64,000 bases of DNA, taken from assembly GCA_021324435.1 (NCBI GenBank), contig JAJPIZ010000038.1:62001-126000 (forward strand), given 5' to 3'. This stretch comes from Anaerolineae bacterium. Its GTDB lineage: Bacteria; Chloroflexota; Anaerolineae; Anaerolineales; Villigracilaceae. The position numbers and the translations under genes were made by a program. Below the pieces are notes generated by a model. The model did no database searches, was not told the DNA's origin, and saw only the letters and a program-made list of their open reading frames with translations. Shown in pieces: positions 29,571 through 39,459 of this stretch. Positions within the stretch are counted from its first letter, which is position 1. Each line of letters begins with the position of its first letter.

Positions 29571-30568
29571 TCACGCACTAAATCCTTCAACGCGCTCAAC
29601 CGCGCCTCGGCCAGGCCAGACAAAACATCCAGCGGGTAAAACGCGCCGCTTCCCTCCACTTTCAGCGACGCGGAGACATTCCCATGCAGCGCGGCTTGCA
29701 GTGGATCAAATGTTTTTTGATAGCCGGCGAGAAATCCGCCGCAGAACGCGTCGCCCGCGCCGGTTGGGTCGGCGAGGCGCGCGGGGTACGCGGGCACTTC
29801 CCATTTATGTTTGCCGGGCACGTCGAGGATACACTGTCCCTGCCTGCCGCGCTTGATCACCACGAACTCGCATCCATACGCGCCAACCGCGGCGGCCATG
29901 TCCCATATGTCGTGAGTCTCACCCCAAAAGAGTCCGCGCAATTCCTCCTCGGAGGGCAGGAAGGCCGTCAGCCCGGAAAGGACCACGCGCAGGTCGCGAA
30001 AAAAACCCGGGCTCATGTACCCCGGCGAAGGGTCGAGTGTGATCGTGGAAGCCAATCCGGCTTTGAACGCGGTGAAGAGTTGATTGTGGCTCACAAAGTC
30101 CATGGGACAAAGATGGACCGCACGCGCCTCGCGATAAGCAACTGGAATCTCCACCGGAAGCGGCGACAGCAAATCGGGCTTTCTCGCATCGCGCGGGACT
30201 TCTGCCGGAATCTGATACCCAAGCAACGCCTTTGGGAATGTGAGTTCGCGTCGCGCAAATTGCGAGACCGGCGTGCCGTGTGTGATCTCAAATTTTTCGT
30301 TGTAGGCATGAAAGTCGCGCAGGTCAATGCTTTGCTCGAGGATGTGAACGCCCTCTACATCCACGCCGCGCGACTCGATTTCCTTCAACCACGGGCGCGG
30401 ATAATCTTCTCCGATGCGCGCCAGCAAGCCGACATTCTGTTCCCAGACTCTGAGTCCGCCTGCGGCATACAGCGCGCTTCCCCCCGCCGCATCGAGCAGT
30501 GGTTTGCCGACGGGAGGCAGGATGTATTCGCGTGTGAGGTGACCGACAATGACGAAAGTGGGTTGCAT
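29564..30568 (-). CDS. PfkB-family carbohydrate kinase
   Basis: AGGSALYAAGGLRVW; LADPTGAGDAFCGGFLAGYQKT. Confidence 0.9.
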   Translation of the reverse strand: MQPTFVIVGHLTREYILPPVGKPLLDAAGGSALYAAGGLRVWEQNVGLLARIGEDYPRPWLKEIESRGVDVEGVHILEQSIDLRDFHAYNEKFEITHGTPVSQFARRELTFPKALLGYQIPAEVPRDARKPDLLSPLPVEIPVAYREARAVHLCPMDFVSHNQLFTAFKAGLASTITLDPSPGYMSPGFFRDLRVVLSGLTAFLPSEEELRGLFWGETHDIWDMAAAVGAYGCEFVVIKRGRQGQCILDVPGKHKWEVPAYPARLADPTGAGDAFCGGFLAGYQKTFDPLQAALHGNVSASLKVEGSGAFYPLDVLSGLAEARLSALKDLVREV

Positions 30569-30578
30569 GGAAAAAATC

Positions 30579-30650
30579 TAAACACAAAGGACACAAAGTT
30601 TTCCTTTCGAGTTTTTTCTTCCTTTGCGCCCTTGGTGTCCTTCGTGTTTA
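30579..30650. repeat. Imperfect 20-bp inverted repeat, possible terminator or dispersed repeat
   Basis: TAAACACAAAGGACACAAAG / CTTGGTGTCCTTCGTGTTTA (18/20 pairing). Confidence 0.6.
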
Positions 30651-30664
30651 AGTAATTTGAAAAC

Positions 30665-31903
30665 TTATGAAGCAGGTTCAGCCTGCACGTTGACCGGCAA
30701 AAGGAATGAGAACGTACTGCCTTTGCCTTCCTCGCTTTCAGCCCAAATGCGTCCGCCGTGCATTTCGACCATGGCCTTCGCCACCGAAAGGCCCAGCCCC
30801 ATGCCGCCATGCCGGCGCGTGAGATGAGACTCAATCTGGAAGAAACGTTCAAAGATACGCGGCAAATCTTTGGTGGGAATGCCAATGCCGTCATCCGCGA
30901 CCGACACTTTGATGTATCCCGGCACCGATTGCGCCGAGACGGTGATGTGCCCTCCATCGTCGGTGTACATGATGGCGTTTTTGATCAGATTGCCAAGAGC
31001 GATGGAAATCTTATTGGCATCCGCCTGCACAGACAGATCGCCGCGGCCCAGTTCGGATTTCAGGGTAATATTTCTCTGAGAGGCCATGTCCGCGAAGGAT
31101 GCGACTGCATCTTCGACAATGCGCCCCACCGACACCGACCGCTGGCGCAGGCGCGCCATGCCGCTCTGGTAATTGTCGACGCGGGAGAGAGTCTCGATGA
31201 TCTCCTTCAATTTGGATGCGTTCTTGATAATGGTCTCCACCTGCTCGCGATATTCCTTTCCCAGCAATTCACGCAGGAAGGTGGCATGACCCAGGATCAG
31301 GCCGAGCGGCGTGCGCAATTCATGGGATGTGATGGCGATGAAATCGTTTTTCAACCGATCCAGTTCGGAGAGTTCGGAGAGGCTGGCTTCCATGCGGCGC
31401 TGAAGATTGGCGTTATAAATGGCCAGCGCGGCGGGCGCGGCCAAAGTCTCTAGAATTGTGGTGTCTTCCTCGGTATAATCAGCCTTGTTCTTATTGACTG
31501 CTTCGAGTACGCCGATTGGTTTCCCCCTGACCATCAGTGGAACAGCCAGCAGGGAGCGCGTCTGAAAGGCCGAGGCCACATCCGCCGCGCTGAAGTGACG
31601 CGCATCCGTTTGCGTGTCCGGGATGTGGAGCGGTTTTGCCTCCCGATAGACCCAGCCTGCCGCGCTCGCATCCAACGGGACCTTGATATTGCGCAGAGCA
31701 TCCCAATGAAACCACGGCGCGGCCACGAATCGGAGCGAGCCGTCGGTCTCATCGAATTCCAGAACGGAGGCCGCCGTGCTGTCGGTCAATTCGCTGACTT
31801 CCGCGACGACCGTATGCAGGATGGATTCGAGATCGGGCGCAGTGCTCAAGTTTCGCAGGACCTCGGACAGGCGCTCGTAACGGAGCAGTCGTTCGTCTGA
31901 CAT
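30665..31903 (-). CDS. GAF-domain sensor histidine kinase
   Basis: NDFIAITSHELRTPLGLILGHATFL; KVSVADDGIGIPTKDLPRIFERFFQIESHLTRRHGGMGLGLSVAKAMVEMHGGRIW. Confidence 0.95.
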   Translation of the reverse strand: MSDERLLRYERLSEVLRNLSTAPDLESILHTVVAEVSELTDSTAASVLEFDETDGSLRFVAAPWFHWDALRNIKVPLDASAAGWVYREAKPLHIPDTQTDARHFSAADVASAFQTRSLLAVPLMVRGKPIGVLEAVNKNKADYTEEDTTILETLAAPAALAIYNANLQRRMEASLSELSELDRLKNDFIAITSHELRTPLGLILGHATFLRELLGKEYREQVETIIKNASKLKEIIETLSRVDNYQSGMARLRQRSVSVGRIVEDAVASFADMASQRNITLKSELGRGDLSVQADANKISIALGNLIKNAIMYTDDGGHITVSAQSVPGYIKVSVADDGIGIPTKDLPRIFERFFQIESHLTRRHGGMGLGLSVAKAMVEMHGGRIWAESEEGKGSTFSFLLPVNVQAEPAS

Positions 31904-31941
31904 AGCAACAAAATTATACTCGGTTAGAAGGAGACAATCAC

Positions 31942-33027
31942 ATGGCAAAGAAGAAAGTTCGTGTCGCGATCATCGGCGTGGGGAACTGCGCCTCCTCGCT
32001 CGTTCAAGGCGTGCAATTCTACAAGGATACTCCCGATGATGCGACCGTGCCCGGACTGATGCACGTCAATCTGGCGGGCTATCACGTGCGCGACATTGAA
32101 TTCACGATGGGTATTGACATCAACGTGACCAAGGTCGGCAAGGACCTTTCCGAAGCAATTTTTGCGGAACCAAACAATACCTTCAAATTCTGCAAAGTTC
32201 CAAATCTGAATGCGCCGGTTGTGCGCGGCATGACTCATGACGGTCTCGGCAAATATCTTTCGGATGTGATCAAGAAAGCGCCCGGCCCCACCGCCGACAT
32301 TGTCAAATTGCTCAAAGAAACAAAGACGGATGTGGTGGTCAGTTTCCTGCCCGTCGGTTCGGAAATGGCGACCAAATGGTATGTGGAGCAGATCATCGAA
32401 GCGGGGTGCGCGTTCGTGAACGGCATCCCGGTCTTCATCGCTTCGCAGGATTACTGGGCCAAACGATTCCGCGAAGCCAAACTGCCCGTGCTTGGCGATG
32501 ACATCAAGTCACAGGTCGGCGCGACCATTTTGCATCGCGTGCTCACCACGCTCTTTGTGGACCGCGGCGTGAAGATTGACCGCACCTATCAACTCAACTT
32601 CGGCGGCAACACCGACTTCCTCAACATGCTCGAACGCGAGCGGCTCGAATCCAAAAAGATTTCAAAGACCGGCGCGGTCACCAGCATGATTCCCTACGAT
32701 CTCGGCGCGGACAACGTCCACGTTGGGCCATCCGATTATGTGCCGTGGTTGAGCGACCGCAAGTGGTGTTACATCCGCATGGAAGGCACCACCTTCGGAG
32801 AAGTGCCGCTCAATCTCGAAGCCAAACTCGAAGTGTGGGACAGCCCCAACTCGGCGGGTGTGATGATTGATGCCATCCGTTGCGCCAAGATCGCGTTGGA
32901 TCGCGGTCTGAGCGGTCCGATCATTGGCCCATCCTCCTATTTCTTCAAGACTCCTCCCAAACAATTCCGCGACAGCGTGTGCCGCGAAATGGTGGAAGCC
33001 TACATCAAAGGCGAATCAAACGAGTAA
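31942..33027 (+). CDS. ino1: Inositol-3-phosphate synthase
   Basis: [41 protein letters not shown]-type segment; [48 protein letters not shown]. Confidence 0.95.
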   Translation: MAKKKVRVAIIGVGNCASSLVQGVQFYKDTPDDATVPGLMHVNLAGYHVRDIEFTMGIDINVTKVGKDLSEAIFAEPNNTFKFCKVPNLNAPVVRGMTHDGLGKYLSDVIKKAPGPTADIVKLLKETKTDVVVSFLPVGSEMATKWYVEQIIEAGCAFVNGIPVFIASQDYWAKRFREAKLPVLGDDIKSQVGATILHRVLTTLFVDRGVKIDRTYQLNFGGNTDFLNMLERERLESKKISKTGAVTSMIPYDLGADNVHVGPSDYVPWLSDRKWCYIRMEGTTFGEVPLNLEAKLEVWDSPNSAGVMIDAIRCAKIALDRGLSGPIIGPSSYFFKTPPKQFRDSVCREMVEAYIKGESNE

Positions 33028-33050
33028 TTCGTAAATCGTAATTCGTAAAA
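33022..33050. repeat. 7-nt tandem array carrying the ino1 stop
   Basis: TAATTCG TAAATCG TAATTCG TAAAAAG. Confidence 0.7.
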
Positions 33051-33078
33051 AGATGGAGAGATACAACTCCATCTTTTT
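33047..33078. terminator. Intrinsic terminator
   Basis: AAAAAGATGGAG agatacaa CTCCATCTTTTT. Confidence 0.88.
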
Positions 33079-33095
33079 CGATTAAAATCCAAACC

Positions 33096-34271
33096 ATGCC
33101 TACTTACGCATCACGCATCACGCATCAGGCTTTGACCTTGATTCTTGCCACCGTTTTACTGAGCGCGTGCCAGCCTTCAACCCCTCCCGTTGACATCAAC
33201 GCGCAATTGACTCAAGCGGTGCAGACTGCCTTCGCTTCGATTCAACAAACGCAGATTGCATCCACCCCATTCGCTCCGCTTGCGACAGACACGCCGTCAG
33301 CCTCGGCGACACTCCCTCCGCGCACGCCGCCCGCTTTACCGTCCACGTTCGCCGCGGCTTCGTTGAATCCGCTCGATACACCGCATACATATATTCAAGA
33401 TCAATGTCAATATCTCAAAGATAAATGGACGTCAACCAATTCTGCGCCGGGGACGATTGTGATGGTGGTCATGTTCCACTCCATCAGCAAAGGCAAAGCC
33501 GAAGACGCCAACCAGATCAGCGCCGCAGATCAGGAAAACCTGATGAACGATTTGCACGATCAGGGCTTCATGGCTATCAACATGCAACAGTTCAGCGACT
33601 TTATGTACCACAACGCGAAGATTCCGCAACGTTCGGTTTTACTTGTGGTGGATGATCGTCATTTCGCGGAGTATTTCAACGATCACTTTCGTCCTTTTTA
33701 CAAGAAGTGGGGCTGGCCTGTGGTCAACGCTTACATCGCAAAAGATGAACGTCCCGATCTGTGGGCAGAGAACGCCGCGCTCTCTGCGGAAGGCTGGGTG
33801 GATTATCAGGCACATGGCGTGATTCATAACATTCCAATCACATCTGATTCGAGCGACGATTACATCATGAGCGAACTGCAGGGCGCGATGACCAACATTC
33901 AAAAATATTTCAACAAAACACCCATCGCATATATCTGGCCGGGCGGCGGATTTACGCCTCACGCGGCGCAACTGGCGCGACAGGTGGGGTATAAACTCGG
34001 CTTCACCGTCAACCCGCGCGGACCCGTGATGTACAACTGGGTCCCGCTGGCAGACCTGGCTGATCCGGGACGGCCTTATTCGTTGGCGGATGGACCGGTC
34101 AATGATCCGTTAATGGTCATTCCTCGATTCTGGGATGTGGATGCCCGCGCCCACCTCGACGAAGTGCGGCAGATCGGCAATGACGCCGCGACGTATGCCG
34201 AACAAAATAAAGCCACTGAATTAGAATATTATGACATCATGTGCGCGCCCGCGTACGGGCCCATTCCATAA
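33096..34271 (+). CDS. Polysaccharide-deacetylase-like lipoprotein
   Basis: Lipobox VLLSAC; VVMVVMFHSISKGK, LLVVDDRHFAEYFNDHFRPFYKKWGWPV, IAYIWPGGGFTPHAAQLARQVGYKLGFTV. Confidence 0.8.
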   Translation: MPTYASRITHQALTLILATVLLSACQPSTPPVDINAQLTQAVQTAFASIQQTQIASTPFAPLATDTPSASATLPPRTPPALPSTFAAASLNPLDTPHTYIQDQCQYLKDKWTSTNSAPGTIVMVVMFHSISKGKAEDANQISAADQENLMNDLHDQGFMAINMQQFSDFMYHNAKIPQRSVLLVVDDRHFAEYFNDHFRPFYKKWGWPVVNAYIAKDERPDLWAENAALSAEGWVDYQAHGVIHNIPITSDSSDDYIMSELQGAMTNIQKYFNKTPIAYIWPGGGFTPHAAQLARQVGYKLGFTVNPRGPVMYNWVPLADLADPGRPYSLADGPVNDPLMVIPRFWDVDARAHLDEVRQIGNDAATYAEQNKATELEYYDIMCAPAYGPIP

Positions 34272-34328
34272 ATGTTCAGAGCACTGGCCGCTCATTGGTT
34301 TGCAAAATTTTCCGCGTTGAAAGCCACC

Positions 34329-34676
34329 ATGACCGATTCCTGTATCTTCTGCAAAGTGATAAACGACGAAGCCAAAGCGACCATCGTCTATCGCGATGAA
34401 CAAGTCACCGCGTTCCGTGATATTCATCCAGTTGGCCCGGTGCATATTTTGATCGTACCCAACAAACACATCCAATCTGTGAACGAAATGGACGAGGCGG
34501 ATAAACCCCTTGTTGGTCACATGATCTTTACCGCCAAGCGGATCGCCGCGCAGGAGCATATCGCGGAGGGCGGCTATCATTTGATCATGAACACCGGTCC
34601 GAACGGCGGTCAGACCGTGTTCCACATGCACTTGCATTTGATCGGGGGAGACCGAATGAAACACCCGATGGGTTAA
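34329..34676 (+). CDS. HIT-family hydrolase (HINT-like)
   Basis: CIFCKVINDEAKATIVYRDEQVTAFRDIHPVGPVHILIVPNKHI...GGQTVFHMHLHLIGG. Confidence 0.95.
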   Translation: MTDSCIFCKVINDEAKATIVYRDEQVTAFRDIHPVGPVHILIVPNKHIQSVNEMDEADKPLVGHMIFTAKRIAAQEHIAEGGYHLIMNTGPNGGQTVFHMHLHLIGGDRMKHPMG

Positions 34677-34689
34677 ACAATTAAACAAT

Positions 34690-34718
34690 GTAGGGGCACA
34701 GCGACGCTGTGCCCCTAC
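34690..34718. repeat. REP-like palindrome, copy 2
   Basis: Identical to 7600-7628: GTAGGGGCACAGCGACGCTGTGCCCCTAC. Confidence 0.85.
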
Positions 34719-34736
34719 TGTATTCACCCAAAATTT

Positions 34737-35588
34737 TTATCTCTTCAACAACCCGCTCTGTTGCAGTTTACTACGCGGGTTTCTCATTCTCAACGCGTAC
34801 CAGCCGAGACCCAAGCCTCCAAGCAGAAGCAGACCGCCGAGGAATCCCAACCACGGAGACGTTCCACCTCCGCTCTCGGATGGAGTCGTCTGCACGCCTG
34901 TATCTTTGGATTGCCCGCCGAATCCCACGGTGGCGGTATCACCATCTTTGACTTCGATGGTGGAGTTCAACTGTGTGGTTGGATTGTAATCTGGCGGGAG
35001 GGCCGCGCCGATCTGATATGTCCCTTCGGGCACGTCCGTGAGACAGGTTCCCGCGTACGCATTCGGGTCCGGGTTGACCGCGGTTTGAAACGTCCTGGAG
35101 TATTTGCCGCTGGTCTCGGTCACGCTGATCGCGCCGCCCACGATCACCGGTTCGCTTTCTTCGCGGAGCGCATCACCGTTGAGGTCATTATATAAAAGCA
35201 CACAGATCTCGGTTGTTCCGGCAATCGGAGTGGGCGTGATGGTGGGAGGCAAAGACGTGGGCGAGGGACCCGGAGTCGGGGAGGCGCCGAGCGGCCCGCC
35301 CGTGCCGATGAGGAGCATTGTTCCGGGAATCAGGTTGGAGCAGTCCTTGTTGATGTTGGTGTTCAATTGCATCAGTTGTTCAACTGTAATTTGATTAAGA
35401 AGCGCAATCCGAACACAGGATGTATCGCTTGGTTGAACTTGATACATGATGCGGCCATCGGGCAATGGTGTGTTGGTTGCGAATTGAACTCCCTGCGGCG
35501 CGGGCGCGGCCTGCGCAGGAAGCGAAATGCCGAAGAGCACAAGTACAACAAGAAGGAAACTAATGACAACAATCGGTCGAATTTTCAT
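34737..35588 (-). CDS. Secreted LysM-like protein with Sdr/Cna-B-like domain and C-terminal TM anchor
   Basis: Signal peptide; YQVQPSDTSCVRIALLNQITVEQLMQLNTNINKDCSNLIPGTMLLIG; VCVLLYNDLNGDALREESEPVIVGGAISVTE; C-terminal LLLGGLGLGWYAL. Confidence 0.75.
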   Translation of the reverse strand: MKIRPIVVISFLLVVLVLFGISLPAQAAPAPQGVQFATNTPLPDGRIMYQVQPSDTSCVRIALLNQITVEQLMQLNTNINKDCSNLIPGTMLLIGTGGPLGASPTPGPSPTSLPPTITPTPIAGTTEICVLLYNDLNGDALREESEPVIVGGAISVTETSGKYSRTFQTAVNPDPNAYAGTCLTDVPEGTYQIGAALPPDYNPTTQLNSTIEVKDGDTATVGFGGQSKDTGVQTTPSESGGGTSPWLGFLGGLLLLGGLGLGWYALRMRNPRSKLQQSGLLKR

Positions 35589-35683
35589 CGTCAAAATTAT
35601 ATCAGGAATCAAAATCGGCCTTCCTCGCGGACGACCGATTTCAACCTCCACATTACTCAAGACTCCCCGCTTTCGACTCACTG

Positions 35684-36721
35684 TTATTTACTCACCATTT
35701 TCATTTCACTCTTTCCATATCTTTTTCGTATCTCCGGCAAAAAATATTGATCGAAGAACGCGTCCGCATCATAATCAGGTTTCCAGCCCCAATCGGCGCG
35801 GGCGAGGGAATCATCCACATCTTCCGGCCATGAATCGACGATGCCCTGCCGGCGCGGGTTCGGCTCGAAGGTGATCTTTGCGCCAGGAAAGGCTTTCAGC
35901 GCGCGCTCGCGGAATTCGCCCGCCGTCAACGCGAACGATGCAACGTTATACACCGTGCGCGAAAGTTTCTCGCGCGGCACATCTGCCAGCATCAACAGCG
36001 ACTTGATCGCGTCCGGCATCGCCATGAAAGAAATTTTGGTATCTTCGCGCACAAAACAGACATACGGTTTTCCCTGCGCCGCGGCATGAAGCATCTCGGG
36101 GCCATAATCGCTCGTCCCGCCGCTGGGTAAAGTGAAGGCGGAGATGAGGCCTGGGAAGCGAATCGCTCGAAAGTCCAGCATGACCGGCGGGTTTAAATCC
36201 AAATGTCGTTGCCCGTTGTATTTGCTGTAATATGTCCCCAGTTTTTCGCAGTAGAGTTTATTGCATCCATACATGGTGTGGGGATTGTTGTATTCGTCTT
36301 CCTTCACGCACCCCGCCGATCGTTTCGCTTCAAGCGTTGACATTCCATATGCGGCAATCGAACTGGGAAACAAAAACTTTACAGCCTTCTTGTATTTCTC
36401 CGAGCGATATGCGGCCAGCATCAATAATTGCATTGTGCCTTCCACGTTGATACGATGCGCTTCTTCGGTCGCCACTTCGGCCTTGGATGAAAGCGAAGCC
36501 GCCAGATGAAAAATCATTTGAAAATCGTAATCGTAAAAGGTCTTGATCTTATAAATCAAATCCCCCTGCACATGCTCTGAAACCAAATCCTTGATCGTAT
36601 CGGGCAGAGGCGCAATGTCCGCCGTCACCATTTTATATCCGCCGCGTTTCGATAATTCCTGCACCAGCGCCTGGCCGATTTCCCCGCACGCGCCCGTTAC
36701 CAGCACAGTTTTTTCCGTCAT
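35684..36721 (-). CDS. NAD-dependent epimerase/dehydratase
   Basis: TVLVTGACGEIGQALVQELSKRGGY; YGCNKLYCEKLGTYYSKYNG. Confidence 0.88.
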   Translation of the reverse strand: MTEKTVLVTGACGEIGQALVQELSKRGGYKMVTADIAPLPDTIKDLVSEHVQGDLIYKIKTFYDYDFQMIFHLAASLSSKAEVATEEAHRINVEGTMQLLMLAAYRSEKYKKAVKFLFPSSIAAYGMSTLEAKRSAGCVKEDEYNNPHTMYGCNKLYCEKLGTYYSKYNGQRHLDLNPPVMLDFRAIRFPGLISAFTLPSGGTSDYGPEMLHAAAQGKPYVCFVREDTKISFMAMPDAIKSLLMLADVPREKLSRTVYNVASFALTAGEFRERALKAFPGAKITFEPNPRRQGIVDSWPEDVDDSLARADWGWKPDYDADAFFDQYFLPEIRKRYGKSEMKMVSK

Positions 36722-36786
36722 TATTCACTCCTTGTATGCTAGAATCGGAAAGCGAGTTTATTTTACAACACCTTGTGGTTTTCTAC

Positions 36787-37578
36787 ATGAATCGACGCGC
36801 TCTCATTTTTCTGATCGGGATGATTTTTTTCCTGTTGACTTCCTGCACCGGTTTAGCAAATGCTCCGATTCCAGAAATCTCAACCGCCACAGAAACCCCT
36901 CCGCCTCCAACGCCGACCATTGACTGGTTTCCCGCTTCAGCCACGCCCACACGTCAGGCTTTCTCCACTCAAGCGCCCACGCCCGAACAAAAACCCGGCG
37001 TGGGAAATGTGATTCTCACCGACGATTTTTCCAATCCCATCTTGTGGAACACCGCCGTCTCCGATGACGCCACCATTGACGTGAGCCGCAACCGCCTGAC
37101 CATCGCTGTCCAGCCGGGAATCTACGCCATCAGTCTGCGGCAGGACGCGGCCTTCACAAATTTCTACGCCGAGATCACGGCGCGACCGAGTCTTTGCAAA
37201 GGCAAAGATGATTATGGCATTCTGGTGCGCGCCAGCCCCGCCGCTTACTATCGCTTCGCGCTGTCATGCGACGGCACCGCGCGCGCCGAACGAGCCAGTG
37301 TGCGCTCTCGTACCCCGCTTCAAAATCCGATCCCCAGCGGCGACGTTCCGCTGGGCGCGCCGGGAGAAGTCCGCATCGGCGTATGGGCCGTCGGCACAGA
37401 GTTGCGATTCTTTTTGAATGGCCGCTATCAATTCAGTGTGAGCGACAAAAATTATGCCAGCGGCGCGATCGGAGTCTTTGCCCGCTCGGCGGCAGACACG
37501 CCCGTCACCATTACGTTTTCGGATTTCGTCGTTTATGATGTGACCTATTTGCCGCCAACGAGGACACCCAAACCATAA
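36787..37578 (+). CDS. Lipoprotein with concanavalin-like (DUF1080/LamG-type) C-terminal domain
   Basis: LLTSC lipobox; AEITARPSLCKGKDDYGILVRASPAAYYRFALSCDG. Confidence 0.7.
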   Translation: MNRRALIFLIGMIFFLLTSCTGLANAPIPEISTATETPPPPTPTIDWFPASATPTRQAFSTQAPTPEQKPGVGNVILTDDFSNPILWNTAVSDDATIDVSRNRLTIAVQPGIYAISLRQDAAFTNFYAEITARPSLCKGKDDYGILVRASPAAYYRFALSCDGTARAERASVRSRTPLQNPIPSGDVPLGAPGEVRIGVWAVGTELRFFLNGRYQFSVSDKNYASGAIGVFARSAADTPVTITFSDFVVYDVTYLPPTRTPKP

Positions 37579-37580
37579 AC

Positions 37581-38408
37581 ATGCCTACCAACAAACTCAA
37601 CGACCTCGACCCAAAGACCTGGCTCAAGTTCCAGAAATCATGGTTCATCCACAACCCGCCGCCGCGCAAAAAGGGCGTGTTGGTGCATCCGGCCAAATTC
37701 CCGGAGACGATGGCGCAGGAGTTCATCGAATTCTTCACCAAAAAAGGCGAGATCGTGCTTGACCCGATGGCGGGAACCGGTTCGACTTTGGTTGCGGCCC
37801 TGCGCGCCGGACGCAATTCGTACGGCATCGAGTTGAATCCCAAATATGCAAAGATCGCCAAGCAGATCATCGCGGATGAAAGATCATCGCTCGGCGCGTC
37901 GGTCGAAAATTTGAAATCCGAGATCATCAATGGCGACGCGCTGAACGCTGTCAACTTCCAACTTCCAACCATCAACTATATCCTCACCTCGCCTCCCTAC
38001 TGGGACATGCTCCACGCCAAAGGCGCCGAGACTCAAAAGAAACGCCGCACCTCCGCCGATTTGGACGTTCACTACTCCGACGATCCAAATGATCTCGGCA
38101 ATATCCATGAGTATGAAAAATTTCTGGAACAACTCGTTGCCATCTACGCGGGGTTGAAGCAGATTCTATGCGAGCGCGCCTATCTCACCATCATCGTCAA
38201 GAACGTGAAGAAGGGCGGGAGGATTTATCCGCTGGCCTGGGACTTGGCGCGCGAACTCGGCAAGGTTTACACACTGAAGGATGAAAAAATCTGGTTGCAG
38301 GATAATCAACGCCTCGCGCCGTTCGGGCTGGGGTCGGCGTGGGTGAGCAATACATTTCATCATTATTGCTTGCAGTTTAGGAATGAACGATTGGAAAATG
38401 GAACATAG
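37581..38408 (+). CDS. DNA methyltransferase (N4-C/N6-A type), motif X-I before motif IV
   Basis: HPAKFPETMAQEFIEFF...VLDPMAGTGSTLVAALRAGRNSYGIELNPKYAKIA then ILTSPPYWDML. Confidence 0.87.
   Translation: MPTNKLNDLDPKTWLKFQKSWFIHNPPPRKKGVLVHPAKFPETMAQEFIEFFTKKGEIVLDPMAGTGSTLVAALRAGRNSYGIELNPKYAKIAKQIIADERSSLGASVENLKSEIINGDALNAVNFQLPTINYILTSPPYWDMLHAKGAETQKKRRTSADLDVHYSDDPNDLGNIHEYEKFLEQLVAIYAGLKQILCERAYLTIIVKNVKKGGRIYPLAWDLARELGKVYTLKDEKIWLQDNQRLAPFGLGSAWVSNTFHHYCLQFRNERLENGT
37952..37979. repeat. 7-nt tandem array inside the methyltransferase CDS
   Basis: CAACTTC CAACTTC CAACCAT CAACTAT. Confidence 0.72.
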
Positions 38409-38444
38409 GCCATAGTCGCCGCGTTGAACTATTCGCCCTTAACC

Positions 38445-39458
38445 ATGCTTAATTCTTCCGACCTTATCCGTTTGCCTTACACTCCCGATCTCACCGAAGG
38501 CGGCATTGCTTATGCCTGCCGTTCCCTGCCGCATACCTATGATCGCATGGGCGGCTCGCCCTTCGACCGTCTGCGGCGTATTGTGGCGGGCGTGGCCGTT
38601 GAACTCGCCTTTCGCCGCTACCTCGCGCAGGAAAACATTCCTTTCGACGTCAAAGGCGCGACGCCGTTTACCGATCCGGATCGGTACGATGTTTCGCTCG
38701 GCGGTCATCGCTGTGACATTAAATCGTTTTTGATTTCGTATCGCGACCAGATCGCCTCGCTTCGCGCGGACCTCGGGCTGGCGCTCAAAGCCCCGGCTTT
38801 GGTTCCGCTCGATCAATATTCCGCGGACGGTCATTCGCCGAATGATCTTTATCTTTTTGCTTTTCTCACCGGTCTGATCGCGGCCTCGCCCGACGATATG
38901 CAAAAAGCCTCCGAAGCCGGGCAACCGACATATTTGATTCACACCATGCCAAAGACGTGGACGCGTCCGCATCAGTGGATTCCGCTTGGGGCGCTGGCAT
39001 TGAAATCCGAATCGGATGAAACACTCAGCCTCGAAATCGGGGGCCAGGACAAAGGTCGAGAATTTATGACGCGCTCACTGGAACTGCCGCCGCGCACGCG
39101 TATGGAAGTCCATGCAGATTTTTATTCGCTGGCCTATGTCCACGTCAGGTCGCGGCCGCGCGGGAGAATCGGAATTTATTCTCCGATACGCAAAGAGACG
39201 TATCTCATCGAACCGGTGACATGGAGCAACATTTGGGTGTATGGCATGGAAATTTATCTGGCCGGGTGGATTTCGCGCGAGGAGTTCCGCCAACGCGCCA
39301 GCCTGATTGCCGAAGGAAGCCGCGTCTTTCAATACAATCTGACACGCACCAAAAATCTGGCCGTGCCTGTTTCCGATCTCAGACCTCTGCCTGAACTATT
39401 CGAGCGCGTACGAACATGGGATCAATCCAACATCAACGATCAACTTAAAGGTGAATAA
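38445..39458 (+). CDS. Uncharacterised protein with PD-(D/E)XK-like motif, candidate restriction endonuclease
   Basis: VAVELAFRRYLAQENIPFDVKG...DRYDVSLGGHRCDIKSFLISYRDQI; next to the methyltransferase on the same strand (ORF extends to TTG at 38424). Confidence 0.65.
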   Translation: MLNSSDLIRLPYTPDLTEGGIAYACRSLPHTYDRMGGSPFDRLRRIVAGVAVELAFRRYLAQENIPFDVKGATPFTDPDRYDVSLGGHRCDIKSFLISYRDQIASLRADLGLALKAPALVPLDQYSADGHSPNDLYLFAFLTGLIAASPDDMQKASEAGQPTYLIHTMPKTWTRPHQWIPLGALALKSESDETLSLEIGGQDKGREFMTRSLELPPRTRMEVHADFYSLAYVHVRSRPRGRIGIYSPIRKETYLIEPVTWSNIWVYGMEIYLAGWISREEFRQRASLIAEGSRVFQYNLTRTKNLAVPVSDLRPLPELFERVRTWDQSNINDQLKGE

Positions 39459-39459
39459 C

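Noticed and set aside
29684-30655. 323-aa plus-strand ORF
   Set aside because: Antisense to the PfkB kinase; no family signature.
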